A stretch of DNA of 11,429 nucleotides from an uncultured Muribaculaceae bacterium (lineage in GTDB: Bacteria; Bacteroidota; Bacteroidia; Bacteroidales; Muribaculaceae), in the NCBI GenBank assembly GCA_910584055.1, contig CAJTZS010000075.1:1-11429 (forward strand). The letters run 5' to 3'. The translations under genes and the position numbers were made by a program. Of the stretch, positions 1 through 6,241 are shown piece by piece (position 1 is the first letter of the stretch; each line of letters begins with the position of its first letter). The notes beneath the pieces were generated by a model, which saw only the letters and a program-made list of their open reading frames with translations, did not search any database and was not told the DNA's origin.

Positions 1-47
1 CTGACCTTCTATCGGCTGACTTAGATTACCCCTGAGTCTTTGGCTGA

Positions 48-1310
48 ATAGTTACCTCAAAAAGTTTCTTTGTTAAAAAAATCTATCAACCCGTAGATTT
101 CTCCCTCTCCGCAGACGGGAGTATAAAAATTATCAACAAACTGTCTCACGAATCTACTGAAAACTTCGCTTTTGCCTGGAAGCTCTTTGAAAACGGAATA
201 CCCGTTGATTCCGGGATGATAAGGAATCCGATACTCAATCCGGGTGATTCCATCATGGTGAATATTCTTTACGGATACAAATTCGTGCCTGACAGGGAGT
301 ATCATCTAAATCTCTCTGCAACCCTAAAAGATTCAACCCTATGGGCTAAGAAAGGATATGAAATTACTGCCGAGCAGTTATGCCTCCGACCTTATAGAGG
401 TAAAAACTTTATATACCCCACTACCTTTAAGCCCGACGTTCATGATATTAATGACAGCATCGTTGTTACTGGCAAGAAGTTCACGGCTATCTTTCAAAAA
501 TCATGCGGCACTCTATGCAATTATAAAGTAGGCAGCAAAACAATCATAGACAAGCCTCTGCGTCTTAACCTTTTCAGATTGCCGACAGACAATGACAAAC
601 CGCACACTCAAGAATGGGACGAAATGGGACTCAGGGACATCAAGCCTACTTACTCAAATTTGGCTATAGTAGAATCATCTGAGGCAAATATTATAAAACT
701 TGAAGCAAACACTATATACACCACATCCGCAGGAAAAGTCTTCAATACAAGAATGATTTTCAACATCAACGGTGACGGGGAGATATTGGTTCATTCTGAA
801 ATCGACCCGGTGGACAAAGGTGTGATTATTCCACGCATAGGGTTAAGGACAGAACTACCCTACCCGTTTAATAAGATCAGATATTATGGCAGGGGACCTA
901 CCGATAGCTATGCAGACAGGAAAGAGAACTGTTCCGTTGGAATATATAATCTGGATTTAAAAGGAAATATACCCGATTATGTTTTGCCACAAGAATGCGG
1001 CAACAAAGAGGGCGTAAGATGGATTGAATTGCTGGATGACTCCGGAGAAGGCATATTGATCTCAAATCCCGAATTAATGGCGGTGTCGGCAGCCGATTAT
1101 CGGGCGGAAGATCAATACATCGACATGAATCATCGCGTGATGCATCCACATGAAATCATGTACGCCAATAAAATAATTCTAAACCTTGATGCCGCTAACC
1201 GAGCTTTAGGGAATGCGAGCTGCGGGCCGGATGTGTTGGAAAATTTCGAACTAAAGACATCGGAGACCTCTCTTGATTTTAAGATACAGCCTGTTATCAA
1301 AAGAGACTAA
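48..1310 (+). pseudogene. GH2 beta-galactosidase, C-terminal fragment lacking the catalytic domains
   Basis: The reading frame matches the C-terminal third of LacZ-type GH2 beta-galactosidases: the Ig-like domain after the TIM barrel, then the beta-galactosidase small-chain domain. Recognisable homology starts near base 72 with VKKIYQPVDF. It continues through RLPTDNDKPHTQEWDEMGL, YYGRGPTDSYADRK, VLPQECGNKEGVRW and the terminal ALGNASCGPDVLENF, all typical small-chain signatures. Upstream, this frame has stops at 33-35 and 45-47, and the other two frames show no GH2 sequence. The TIM barrel with its catalytic glutamates is therefore not joined to it. The first ATG is at 216, inside the Ig-like domain, and would give a 364-residue protein missing its first strands. 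No internal stop occurs over 1.2 kb, so the truncation is probably recent. A separately encoded small subunit of the LacM kind is possible but less likely, because no start precedes the domain boundary. Confidence 0.8.
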
Positions 1311-1341
1311 CAAACTTTTTCTCAAAATTTTGCGTTGATAT

Positions 1342-1372
1342 TTTGTAGGTAAGAAAATTATCGCTAATTTAG
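1342..1372 (+). promoter_or_regulatory. Bacteroidetes-type promoter for a candidate small RNA
   Basis: A TTTG box at 1342-1345 is followed after 19 nt by TAATTTAG at 1365-1372. The latter matches the Bacteroidetes -7 consensus TAnnTTTG except for one base, and the spacing fits the usual 19-21 nt. Transcription would begin around 1378. No reading frame of note follows; a terminator ends the unit at 1484. Confidence 0.5.
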
Positions 1373-1377
1373 CATTA

Positions 1378-1484
1378 CCAAATGGGTAGTTTCCCCACAA
1401 AGAAATACTTCGAGTGCGAAAGCAACGATTTTAGGGATCGGCAGTAGCCGGTTGGAAAGGGTACTTCAACGAGTACCCTTTTTT
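1378..1484 (+). ncRNA. candidate small RNA, family not recognised
   Basis: This stretch lies between a promoter-like pair of boxes and a canonical intrinsic terminator and has no plausible coding frame. It can form several local helices: CGGC-AGTA-GCCG (1439-1450), a CTTCG/CGAAAG stem with one bulged A (about 1409-1422), and the terminator stem. The segment TTTCC near 1391 could pair with GGAAA near 1454 to close a larger structure. It lacks the GGAAG-CAGC signature of SRP RNA and I see no tmRNA or RNase P hallmarks. The exact 5' end is inferred from the promoter spacing. It could instead be a remnant of a 5' leader or a long tatC 3' end on the other strand. Confidence 0.45.
1459..1484 (+). 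terminator. rho-independent terminator
   Basis: A perfect 7-bp stem GGGTACT / AGTACCC (1459-1465 and 1472-1478) encloses a 6-nt loop and is followed directly by six T residues (1479-1484) on the + strand. Read on the - strand the same hairpin lies 20 bp past the tatC stop codon but is followed only by TTTCC. It may therefore act weakly as a bidirectional terminator for the tat operon. Confidence 0.75.
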
Positions 1485-1503
1485 CATTTATCGGGGAATA
1501 TTT

Positions 1504-2310
1504 TCAATCCCAACAGATTGCGGCCGCTTTTCGTGCTGCCAGCCTCGACACGAGGATACTCGCTTCATAGAGCAGCTGCATCGGCAGGGATACAAGCATC
1601 AGCGTGAAGACATCGGATGTGGGTGTTATAATCGCCGCTGCGATGAGGATCACGACTATGGCGTGACGCCGGTAGGTGCTCAGGAATGAATGCGACAGCA
1701 ATCCGGCTTTAGTAAGCAGCCAAGCGAGAACTGGCATCTCGCATACTATCCCCATGCACAGGCACAGCATCACGAGCGTACTCATATATGACTCCAAGGA
1801 TATCATGTTCACAACGTCCCCCGCGACCTGATACGTCCCTAAAAATCTGAATGTCACCGGGAATATAATGAAATAGCTCAACGCAACACCAAGCAGGAAC
1901 ATGACGTAACCGCTTGTCACGATGCCCGTGGCATATTTCCTCTCCTTTTCATAAAGGGCGGGCGATACAAAGAGAAACATCTGATACAGAATATATGGAG
2001 ATGCCGCAAGAATTCCTGCGCAGAACGCCGTCTTCATATGGATGATAAACTGCTGCGCAAGGCCGGTATTTATCAGGCTTACGTCAAACCGGGGATCATA
2101 TGGCATACCGAATTCGGCACACAGGTCGGCAATCATTCCGTATGTTACGAAATCGGAGTATTTGGGCGCAAGGACAAACGCAAACAACTGCTCTTTGAAT
2201 ACAAAAGCAATTATCGCGCACACTGCCGTCACGGCGAGACTCTTCAGAATCACGCCGCGCAACACGTCAAGATGCTCCCAGAAACTCTGTTTCCCGTCGC
2301 TCTTAGCCAT
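1504..2310 (-). CDS. tatC: TatC, twin-arginine protein translocase subunit
   Basis: This is the polytopic inner-membrane receptor of the Tat pathway, which recognises twin-arginine signal peptides and, with TatA, exports folded cofactor-loaded proteins. The 268-residue length and six predicted membrane segments (about 20-38, 91-115, 127-149, 172-197, 216-231, 234-252) fit the family. Typical sequences are ILYQMFLFVSPALYEKERK (about 107-125; E123 corresponds to E. coli E103), CEMPV at 190-194 and ITPTSDVF around 228-235. In the N-terminal HLxELR signal-recognition motif the sequence is HLDVLR (13-18), so the position of E. coli E15 is V16, with an Asp one residue earlier. The start ATG abuts the tatA stop codon and AAGGAG lies just upstream, so tatA and tatC are translationally coupled. 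It is the last gene of the operon; no tatB is present. Confidence 0.97.
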   Translation of the reverse strand: MAKSDGKQSFWEHLDVLRGVILKSLAVTAVCAIIAFVFKEQLFAFVLAPKYSDFVTYGMIADLCAEFGMPYDPRFDVSLINTGLAQQFIIHMKTAFCAGILAASPYILYQMFLFVSPALYEKERKYATGIVTSGYVMFLLGVALSYFIIFPVTFRFLGTYQVAGDVVNMISLESYMSTLVMLCLCMGIVCEMPVLAWLLTKAGLLSHSFLSTYRRHAIVVILIAAAIITPTSDVFTLMLVSLPMQLLYEASILVSRLAARKAAAICWD

Positions 2311-2499
2311 CTACTCCTTATCTACATCCTTTATCTCTTTCTCTACATCGTTCATCCCCTCTTTGAAGGAACGCACGCCTTTACCAAGTCCTTTCATCAA
2401 CTCGGGTATTTTCTTCCCTCCGAACAAAAGAAGAATCACGAGTACAATCACGAGCACCTCGGGCATTCCGAGACCACCTATAAAAAGAAGTGTTTCCAT
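2311..2499 (-). CDS. tatA: TatA/TatE-family twin-arginine translocase subunit
   Basis: This 62-residue protein is the pore-forming or membrane-weakening component of the Tat translocase. It has one N-terminal membrane helix (about 11-26), the hallmark hinge FGGKKIPELMKGLGKG (26-41) and a short amphipathic helix rich in Lys and Glu. GMPE at 11-14 places the usual polar Glu early in the helix. No second TatA/B-type gene is nearby, so this looks like a minimal TatAC system in which one TatA also does the TatB job. That is known for other bacteria and inferred here. It starts 32 bp after the stop of the aldo/keto reductase gene and its stop codon touches the tatC start. The ATG has no clear purine-rich site upstream, which is common in Bacteroidota. 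Confidence 0.95.
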   Translation of the reverse strand: METLLFIGGLGMPEVLVIVLVILLLFGGKKIPELMKGLGKGVRSFKEGMNDVEKEIKDVDKE

Positions 2500-2531
2500 A
2501 TTTCAACTCTATATTATTTTGATGACCTGTG

Positions 2532-3929
2532 TCAGATCTGTTGTTTAAGTTTCTCCACTACCCCGTCGATGCGGTGAAGCTCTGCCGGGATATCAATCGA
2601 CTGGGGACAATGAGGAGCACATTGACCGCAACCTATGCAATGGCTTGCCTGCCTGAGCTTCGGCACACAACGGTCATAGCCTATAAGGAATGCCCTCCTC
2701 GCCTCGCGGTAATTCTCGCTCTGTTTCGATGCAGGCACGTTCCCTTCGTTAATGCATTTATTATAATGAAGGAGAATTGAGGGTATATCGATTCCGTAAG
2801 GACAAGGCATGCAGTATTTGCAATCGTTACAGGGCACCGTCGGATACTGCATCATAAGGTCTGCCGTCTCGTAAAGAAACGCATTGTCTTCATCCGTCAA
2901 TGGTTTCAACGGACAAAACGACCGAAGATTGTCTTCAAGATGTTCCTTATATGTCATTCCGCTCAACACAGTCAATACACCTGGATGCGAACCGGCATAT
3001 CTGAAAGCCCACGATGCCACACTTTTCTCCGGCTCACGTTGCTTGAGACGCGCCACCACATGATCCGGAACGTTCGACAGGCGACCTCCCAAAAGCGGTT
3101 CCATGATTATTGTCGGAATATTGCGCTTTGCAAGCTCTCCGTAAAGATATTCGGCGTTTGTGTTGCGTTCATTCACCTCTTTTGCATGCTTCCAGTCAAC
3201 ATAGTTGAGCTGTATCTGCACAAAATCCCACTTGTATTCGTCATGCTTAGAAAGCAGATAGTCGAACACCGCCACATCTCCGTGATAAGAGAAACCGAGA
3301 TTGCGGACCCTCCCCTTTTCCCGTTCCTGTATGAGAAAGTCCAGCACACCGTTGTCGATATATCTTTTTCGGAAAACATCCATGCCGTCATCACCCATCC
3401 CGATTCCATGCAGGAGCATATAGTCGATATAATCCGTCTGCAATTCTTTCAATGAATTGCGATACATCGCCAAGGATGCCTCGCGACTCCATGTTGACGG
3501 TGCAAAATTAGACAGTTTGGTGGCTATGAAATAGCTGTCGCGGGGATGACGGCTAAGTGCCACACCCGTGGCATGCTCCGATTTACCTTTACAATATGCC
3601 GGAGATGTATCGAAATAATTCACTCCATGTCTCAGCGCAGTGTCAACAAGATCGTTGATCGCATCCTGATCCAATTCATCAGTTGTATCTCTTCCGCCAT
3701 CTCCCGAAAGTGTCGGCCAGCGCATACATCCATATCCCAAAAGTGATACCTTCTCCCCCGTTTTGGGATTCGTCCTATACGTCATCTTGTCTTCCGGGAT
3801 TTCACCCGATTCCGTTCCGGAAGAAGTCACTTTCTTCCCTGCTGTATTACATCCGGCAAGTGCAAGACCGGTCACCGAGGCTCCAAGCCCCAAGCGTTTC
3901 AGAAAGTCCCTGCGATTTATATTGTTCAT
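2532..3929 (-). CDS. Tat-exported lipoprotein aldo/keto reductase with C-terminal 4Fe-4S dicluster domain
   Basis: The protein has 465 residues. The chosen ATG gives an N-terminal twin-arginine signal (NRRDFLK, 5-11), a hydrophobic stretch and a lipobox LAGC (24-27). The mature protein would be an acylated Cys27 lipoprotein outside the inner membrane. An upstream in-frame ATG at 4055 lies inside the preceding gene and would bury the signal, so it was rejected; AAAGGAAA precedes the chosen start. Residues about 50-340 are an aldo/keto reductase barrel with all four catalytic residues visible: D107, Y112, K138 and H174 (YFDTSPAY, ATKLS, LLHG). The tail carries two cysteine sets, C367/C370/C373/C376 and C431/C434/C437/C441, as in bacterial ferredoxin domains binding two 4Fe-4S clusters. 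The family usually uses NADPH, which is scarce in the periplasm, so electrons may arrive through the clusters instead (inference). The substrate is unknown. The gap to the upstream polyferredoxin gene is 62 bp and to tatA 32 bp. Confidence 0.9.
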   Translation of the reverse strand: MNNINRRDFLKRLGLGASVTGLALAGCNTAGKKVTSSGTESGEIPEDKMTYRTNPKTGEKVSLLGYGCMRWPTLSGDGGRDTTDELDQDAINDLVDTALRHGVNYFDTSPAYCKGKSEHATGVALSRHPRDSYFIATKLSNFAPSTWSREASLAMYRNSLKELQTDYIDYMLLHGIGMGDDGMDVFRKRYIDNGVLDFLIQEREKGRVRNLGFSYHGDVAVFDYLLSKHDEYKWDFVQIQLNYVDWKHAKEVNERNTNAEYLYGELAKRNIPTIIMEPLLGGRLSNVPDHVVARLKQREPEKSVASWAFRYAGSHPGVLTVLSGMTYKEHLEDNLRSFCPLKPLTDEDNAFLYETADLMMQYPTVPCNDCKYCMPCPYGIDIPSILLHYNKCINEGNVPASKQSENYREARRAFLIGYDRCVPKLRQASHCIGCGQCAPHCPQSIDIPAELHRIDGVVEKLKQQI

Positions 3930-3991
3930 ATTGTTTCCTTTTTTTAAACGGATTGAGGACCCGTCCCTAATCATTATTACTCGAAATATTA

Positions 3992-5482
3992 TCACACGAT
4001 CCGATGCCTCTCGTTCCCCTCCACGTAGATTGCGCTGAAAGGACGCGCCGGACATAGATTCTCACACGCCCCGCAACCGATGCATCTCTCGGTGTTTACC
4101 ACCGGTATCTTTGGAGAATTTTCATTTGCCGGGTCTGACGGCACCATTGTGATCGCGCCTACCGGGCAATGACGCGCACAGTTGCCGCATTCCTTCCCAT
4201 CTGTCAACGGCACGCAGTTCTCTTTAACCCATACAGCATGACCGATCTGTATAGAGGATTTTTCAGCCCTGTCTATTTTCACAATAGCTCCAGCAGGACA
4301 AACCTCCGAACAGCGCGTGCATTCCGGACGGCAATACCCTCGTTCGTATGAGGACTCCGGCTGCATCAGCGTCGCAAGATCGGACGATGGCCGAAGCACT
4401 CCGTTAGGACAGGATGCCACACACAGTTGACACGCCGTGCAATGATCCGTAAGATTCTTGATACTTATAGCACCCGGGGGAACAATCCGCGTCTTCCTGT
4501 TCGGTTTCTTCTTGTCTGTTATCACAGCAAGACCGCCATCCACAACCTTTTCCTGCGCATTGATAGCCGCAGTTGTGGCGGCAATGGCTGCCACGCTCAG
4601 GAACTGACGTCGCGACGTGTCTACCTTTTTCCCGGGTGTCACTTCTTCAGCTTCATGTGCCTTTGGCTTCCTAAAGGAGTATGATATTGCCCCTCTGCTG
4701 CATTTATTTATACAATCGAAACAGGTTACACAACGTGAATAATCTATCATATGCTCTTTGCTGTTGATGCATGCAGCCTTGCAGTTCCGTGCACACAGTC
4801 CGCAACCGTTACATTTGGATGTGTCGATAACCGGACGGAACACCGAGTATTTGGAAAGCAGCCCCAGAAGCGTTCCGACAGGACAAACTGTATTACAGTA
4901 TGTGCGACCGTTGCGCCATGCCAAGAAACCAAGAATCACAAGGGTTGCTACTGCAACTCCAAGTGTTATTCCGCTCCGGAGCCAGACATCAACGCTATAA
5001 AATGCATAGCTGTCATGTCTCTCAGCCCACGCGGCAAACAAATTGTTGACCCATGCCACCACCGGAGCGAAGAGCGATTGGGCAATGCGGCCATACGCGC
5101 TATATGGAGCGAGCAACGCCACAATAGAACTTATTCCTGCAAGAATTGCGAACAGCATCACCGCCAACAATACATATCTGAGGATATTCTTGGCAGGAGA
5201 AAAAGAATAGCGATTCTTCTTGCTCTTCTTGCCGAACCACGCGAATATATCCTGCATGATTCCAAGAGGACATATCACGGAGCAATATATCCTTCCTAAA
5301 AGAAGCGTCAGAACCACCAACGCTATGATCACGCCGAAATTCAGGGCAAGAAGAGCCGGAAGAAACTGTATCTTCGCCATCCAGCCAAACCAGACATGAG
5401 CCATGCCGGTGAAATCAACAAAAAGTAATGTGACAAGCAATATACTGACAATCGCCAACGTCACCCGGATTTTTTTCAACAT
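3992..5482 (-). CDS. membrane polyferredoxin: NapH-like module fused to a NapG-like module through an internal Tat motif
   Basis: The protein has 496 residues. The N-terminal half resembles NapH/NosR-type quinol-linked proteins. It has four likely membrane helices (about 5-24, 42-62, 101-121, 171-189), paired CxxxCP motifs (C67/C71 and C196/C200) and cluster cysteines C224/C227/C230/C234 and C251/C254/C257/C261 that should lie in the cytoplasm. A twin-arginine sequence TSRRQFL (289-295) with a short hydrophobic stretch (about 296-308) follows. The C-terminal part resembles NapG: PPGAI (335-339), then cysteine sets beginning at C348, C384, C432 and C467, consistent with several 4Fe-4S clusters. 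The architecture implies Sec insertion of the first four helices and Tat export of the C-terminal domain, giving clusters on both sides of the membrane. It is the first gene of a probable operon with the aldo/keto reductase, tatA and tatC. Similarity to Nap proteins does not mean nitrate reduction; no nitrate reductase is present here. Confidence 0.88.
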   Translation of the reverse strand: MLKKIRVTLAIVSILLVTLLFVDFTGMAHVWFGWMAKIQFLPALLALNFGVIIALVVLTLLLGRIYCSVICPLGIMQDIFAWFGKKSKKNRYSFSPAKNILRYVLLAVMLFAILAGISSIVALLAPYSAYGRIAQSLFAPVVAWVNNLFAAWAERHDSYAFYSVDVWLRSGITLGVAVATLVILGFLAWRNGRTYCNTVCPVGTLLGLLSKYSVFRPVIDTSKCNGCGLCARNCKAACINSKEHMIDYSRCVTCFDCINKCSRGAISYSFRKPKAHEAEEVTPGKKVDTSRRQFLSVAAIAATTAAINAQEKVVDGGLAVITDKKKPNRKTRIVPPGAISIKNLTDHCTACQLCVASCPNGVLRPSSDLATLMQPESSYERGYCRPECTRCSEVCPAGAIVKIDRAEKSSIQIGHAVWVKENCVPLTDGKECGNCARHCPVGAITMVPSDPANENSPKIPVVNTERCIGCGACENLCPARPFSAIYVEGNERHRIV

Positions 5483-5505
5483 AGTTCGAAAAAGTATTAT
5501 ATTAC

Positions 5506-5521
5506 GTAAGTCATCACTTAC
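5506..5521. promoter_or_regulatory. inverted repeat in the leader of the polyferredoxin-tat operon
   Basis: GTAAGT (5506-5511) and ACTTAC (5516-5521) form a perfect inverted repeat around CATC. It lies 24 bp before the polyferredoxin start and just downstream of the predicted -7 box. It could be an operator or a small leader hairpin; no regulator family can be named from the sequence. Confidence 0.35.
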
Positions 5522-5529
5522 TTATTAAG

Positions 5530-5537
5530 CAAAATTA
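5530..5537 (-). promoter_or_regulatory. -7 box of the promoter for the polyferredoxin-aldo/keto reductase-tatAC operon
   Basis: On the - strand these bases read TAATTTTG, a full match to the Bacteroidetes -7 consensus TAnnTTTG, and predict a transcript start near 5523, about 40 nt before the ATG. No good TTTG lies at the expected -33 distance, so the call rests on one box. No comparable box precedes the aldo/keto reductase or tatA, which supports a single transcript. Confidence 0.45.
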
Positions 5538-5613
5538 ATAACTTGATCAATCTTACCGGTTACCAATTTCACGGGTATTGCAACCATTTTTATCGAAAAT
5601 CAGTTTTTCTATG

Positions 5614-5979
5614 TTATTGGACTGCGGTAAGTTCGGGATGTTCGTCACGAAAACGGCGAGGGAATTTCTTCACCACTTCGGAATAGCTGTGGCGGATAAG
5701 GGCTTTAAGAAACTCCCCTTTGAGATTCCCTTTCAGACTGACCTGATTCCAATATTTCTTGTTCCAATGCCATGCCGGCTCTATTTCTTGATATTTGTCG
5801 CGTAGGTCAAGAGCGTAATCCGGATCACACTTCACCACAAAATAGTCAGTCCTGACAAGCCCGATGCAACCGAAAATCTTACCATTTACGCGAAACAGCA
5901 GATAGTCCTCGCCGAAAGCCATATCCTCACTTGTCATCGGCAACGACAGACAATATTCCCGTATCTTTCCTATATCCAT
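5614..5979 (-). CDS. MmcQ/YjbR family protein
   Basis: This 121-residue protein belongs to the small cytoplasmic MmcQ/YjbR family, often annotated as DNA-binding but of unproven biochemical role. The family pattern is complete: REYCLSLP near 7-14, FGEDYLLFRV (22-31), VVKCDP (48-53), HWNKKYWNQV (71-80) and SYSEVVKKFPRRFR (98-111). The ATG chosen begins MDIGKIREYC, as relatives do. A start 19 codons further upstream would add a hydrophobic extension encoded within the inverted repeat at 5985-6005 and is unlikely. The gene is separated from the downstream polyferredoxin gene by 131 bp that contain a promoter box, so it is probably not in the tat operon. One arm of a perfect 21-bp inverted repeat ends 5 bp before the start codon, suggesting promoter inversion may control it. 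Confidence 0.9.
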   Translation of the reverse strand: MDIGKIREYCLSLPMTSEDMAFGEDYLLFRVNGKIFGCIGLVRTDYFVVKCDPDYALDLRDKYQEIEPAWHWNKKYWNQVSLKGNLKGEFLKALIRHSYSEVVKKFPRRFRDEHPELTAVQ

Positions 5980-5984
5980 AATGT

Positions 5985-6169
5985 TAAGTAGGTAATAAAA
6001 ATTAAACGATACAAGTAAGTAAAGAATCTTGCCCAATAAAACTTGTTCTTTTGGGCTGTTTTTACCTTATAATTCAGTCGCATATGCCTATATGCTCCTT
6101 CGTTACGCGACAAAAACACCTCAAAAATAACTGCGTTTTATCTGTGCATTAATTTTTATTACCTACTTA
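5985..6169. repeat. perfect 21-bp inverted repeat flanking 143 bp; candidate invertible promoter segment
   Basis: The 21 bases at 5985-6005 are the exact reverse complement of 6149-6169 (AT-rich arms with a GTAGGTAATAAAAA core). The identity stops at both the inner and outer ends. The enclosed 6006-6148 contains one full -7 consensus (6122-6129, - strand, towards the MmcQ/YjbR gene) and none on the + strand. It also contains a GCCCAA/TTGGGC hairpin (6031-6036 / 6051-6056). Size, position in a gene leader and the asymmetric promoter match the invertible promoters known in Bacteroides. No invertase gene is in the window, so inversion is inferred. The alternative is a small non-autonomous transposon-like element. 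Confidence 0.6.
6122..6129 (-). promoter_or_regulatory. -7 box driving the MmcQ/YjbR gene from inside the inverted-repeat segment
   Basis: The - strand reads TATTTTTG, a full TAnnTTTG match, predicting a start near 6115 and a leader of about 135 nt that crosses the proximal repeat arm. No TTTG is seen 19-21 nt upstream, so strength is uncertain. If the 5985-6169 segment inverted, this box would point away from the gene. Confidence 0.4.
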
Positions 6170-6241
6170 CAAATTTACAACAATATTCCCTCATATCCAA
6201 ATTCCCGTTTATATACCTGATTATTGCTTCCGGCGACTGCT

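Noticed and set aside
57..305. Minus-strand frame opposite the beta-galactosidase fragment
   Set aside because: The + strand here encodes recognisable GH2 sequence; the opposite frame has no recognisable motif.
1345..1360. Resemblance of GTAGGTAAGAAAATTA to the core of the 21-bp inverted-repeat arms at 5988-6004
   Set aside because: The match has a substitution and a length change in an A-rich context, lies in a promoter spacer and has no inverted partner nearby.
1378..1484. SRP RNA
   Set aside because: The diagnostic GGAAG...GCAGC loop sequence is absent, so it was kept as an unidentified RNA.
2038..2577. Two long + strand frames across tatC, tatA and the aldo/keto reductase end
   Set aside because: They lie opposite clearly conserved tat genes and show no recognisable protein sequence.
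4751..5299. 182-codon + strand frame
   Set aside because: It is a shadow of the polyferredoxin gene, which has many conserved cysteine motifs on the other strand.
1504..5482. Periplasmic nitrate reduction locus
   Set aside because: The polyferredoxin resembles NapH and NapG, but there is no molybdenum reductase, NapB or NapD gene in the window.
5543..5550. TTGATCAA as an FNR/CRP-type site for the tat operon
   Set aside because: Such sites need TTGAT and ATCAA separated by four bases; here the halves touch, so it is just a short palindrome.
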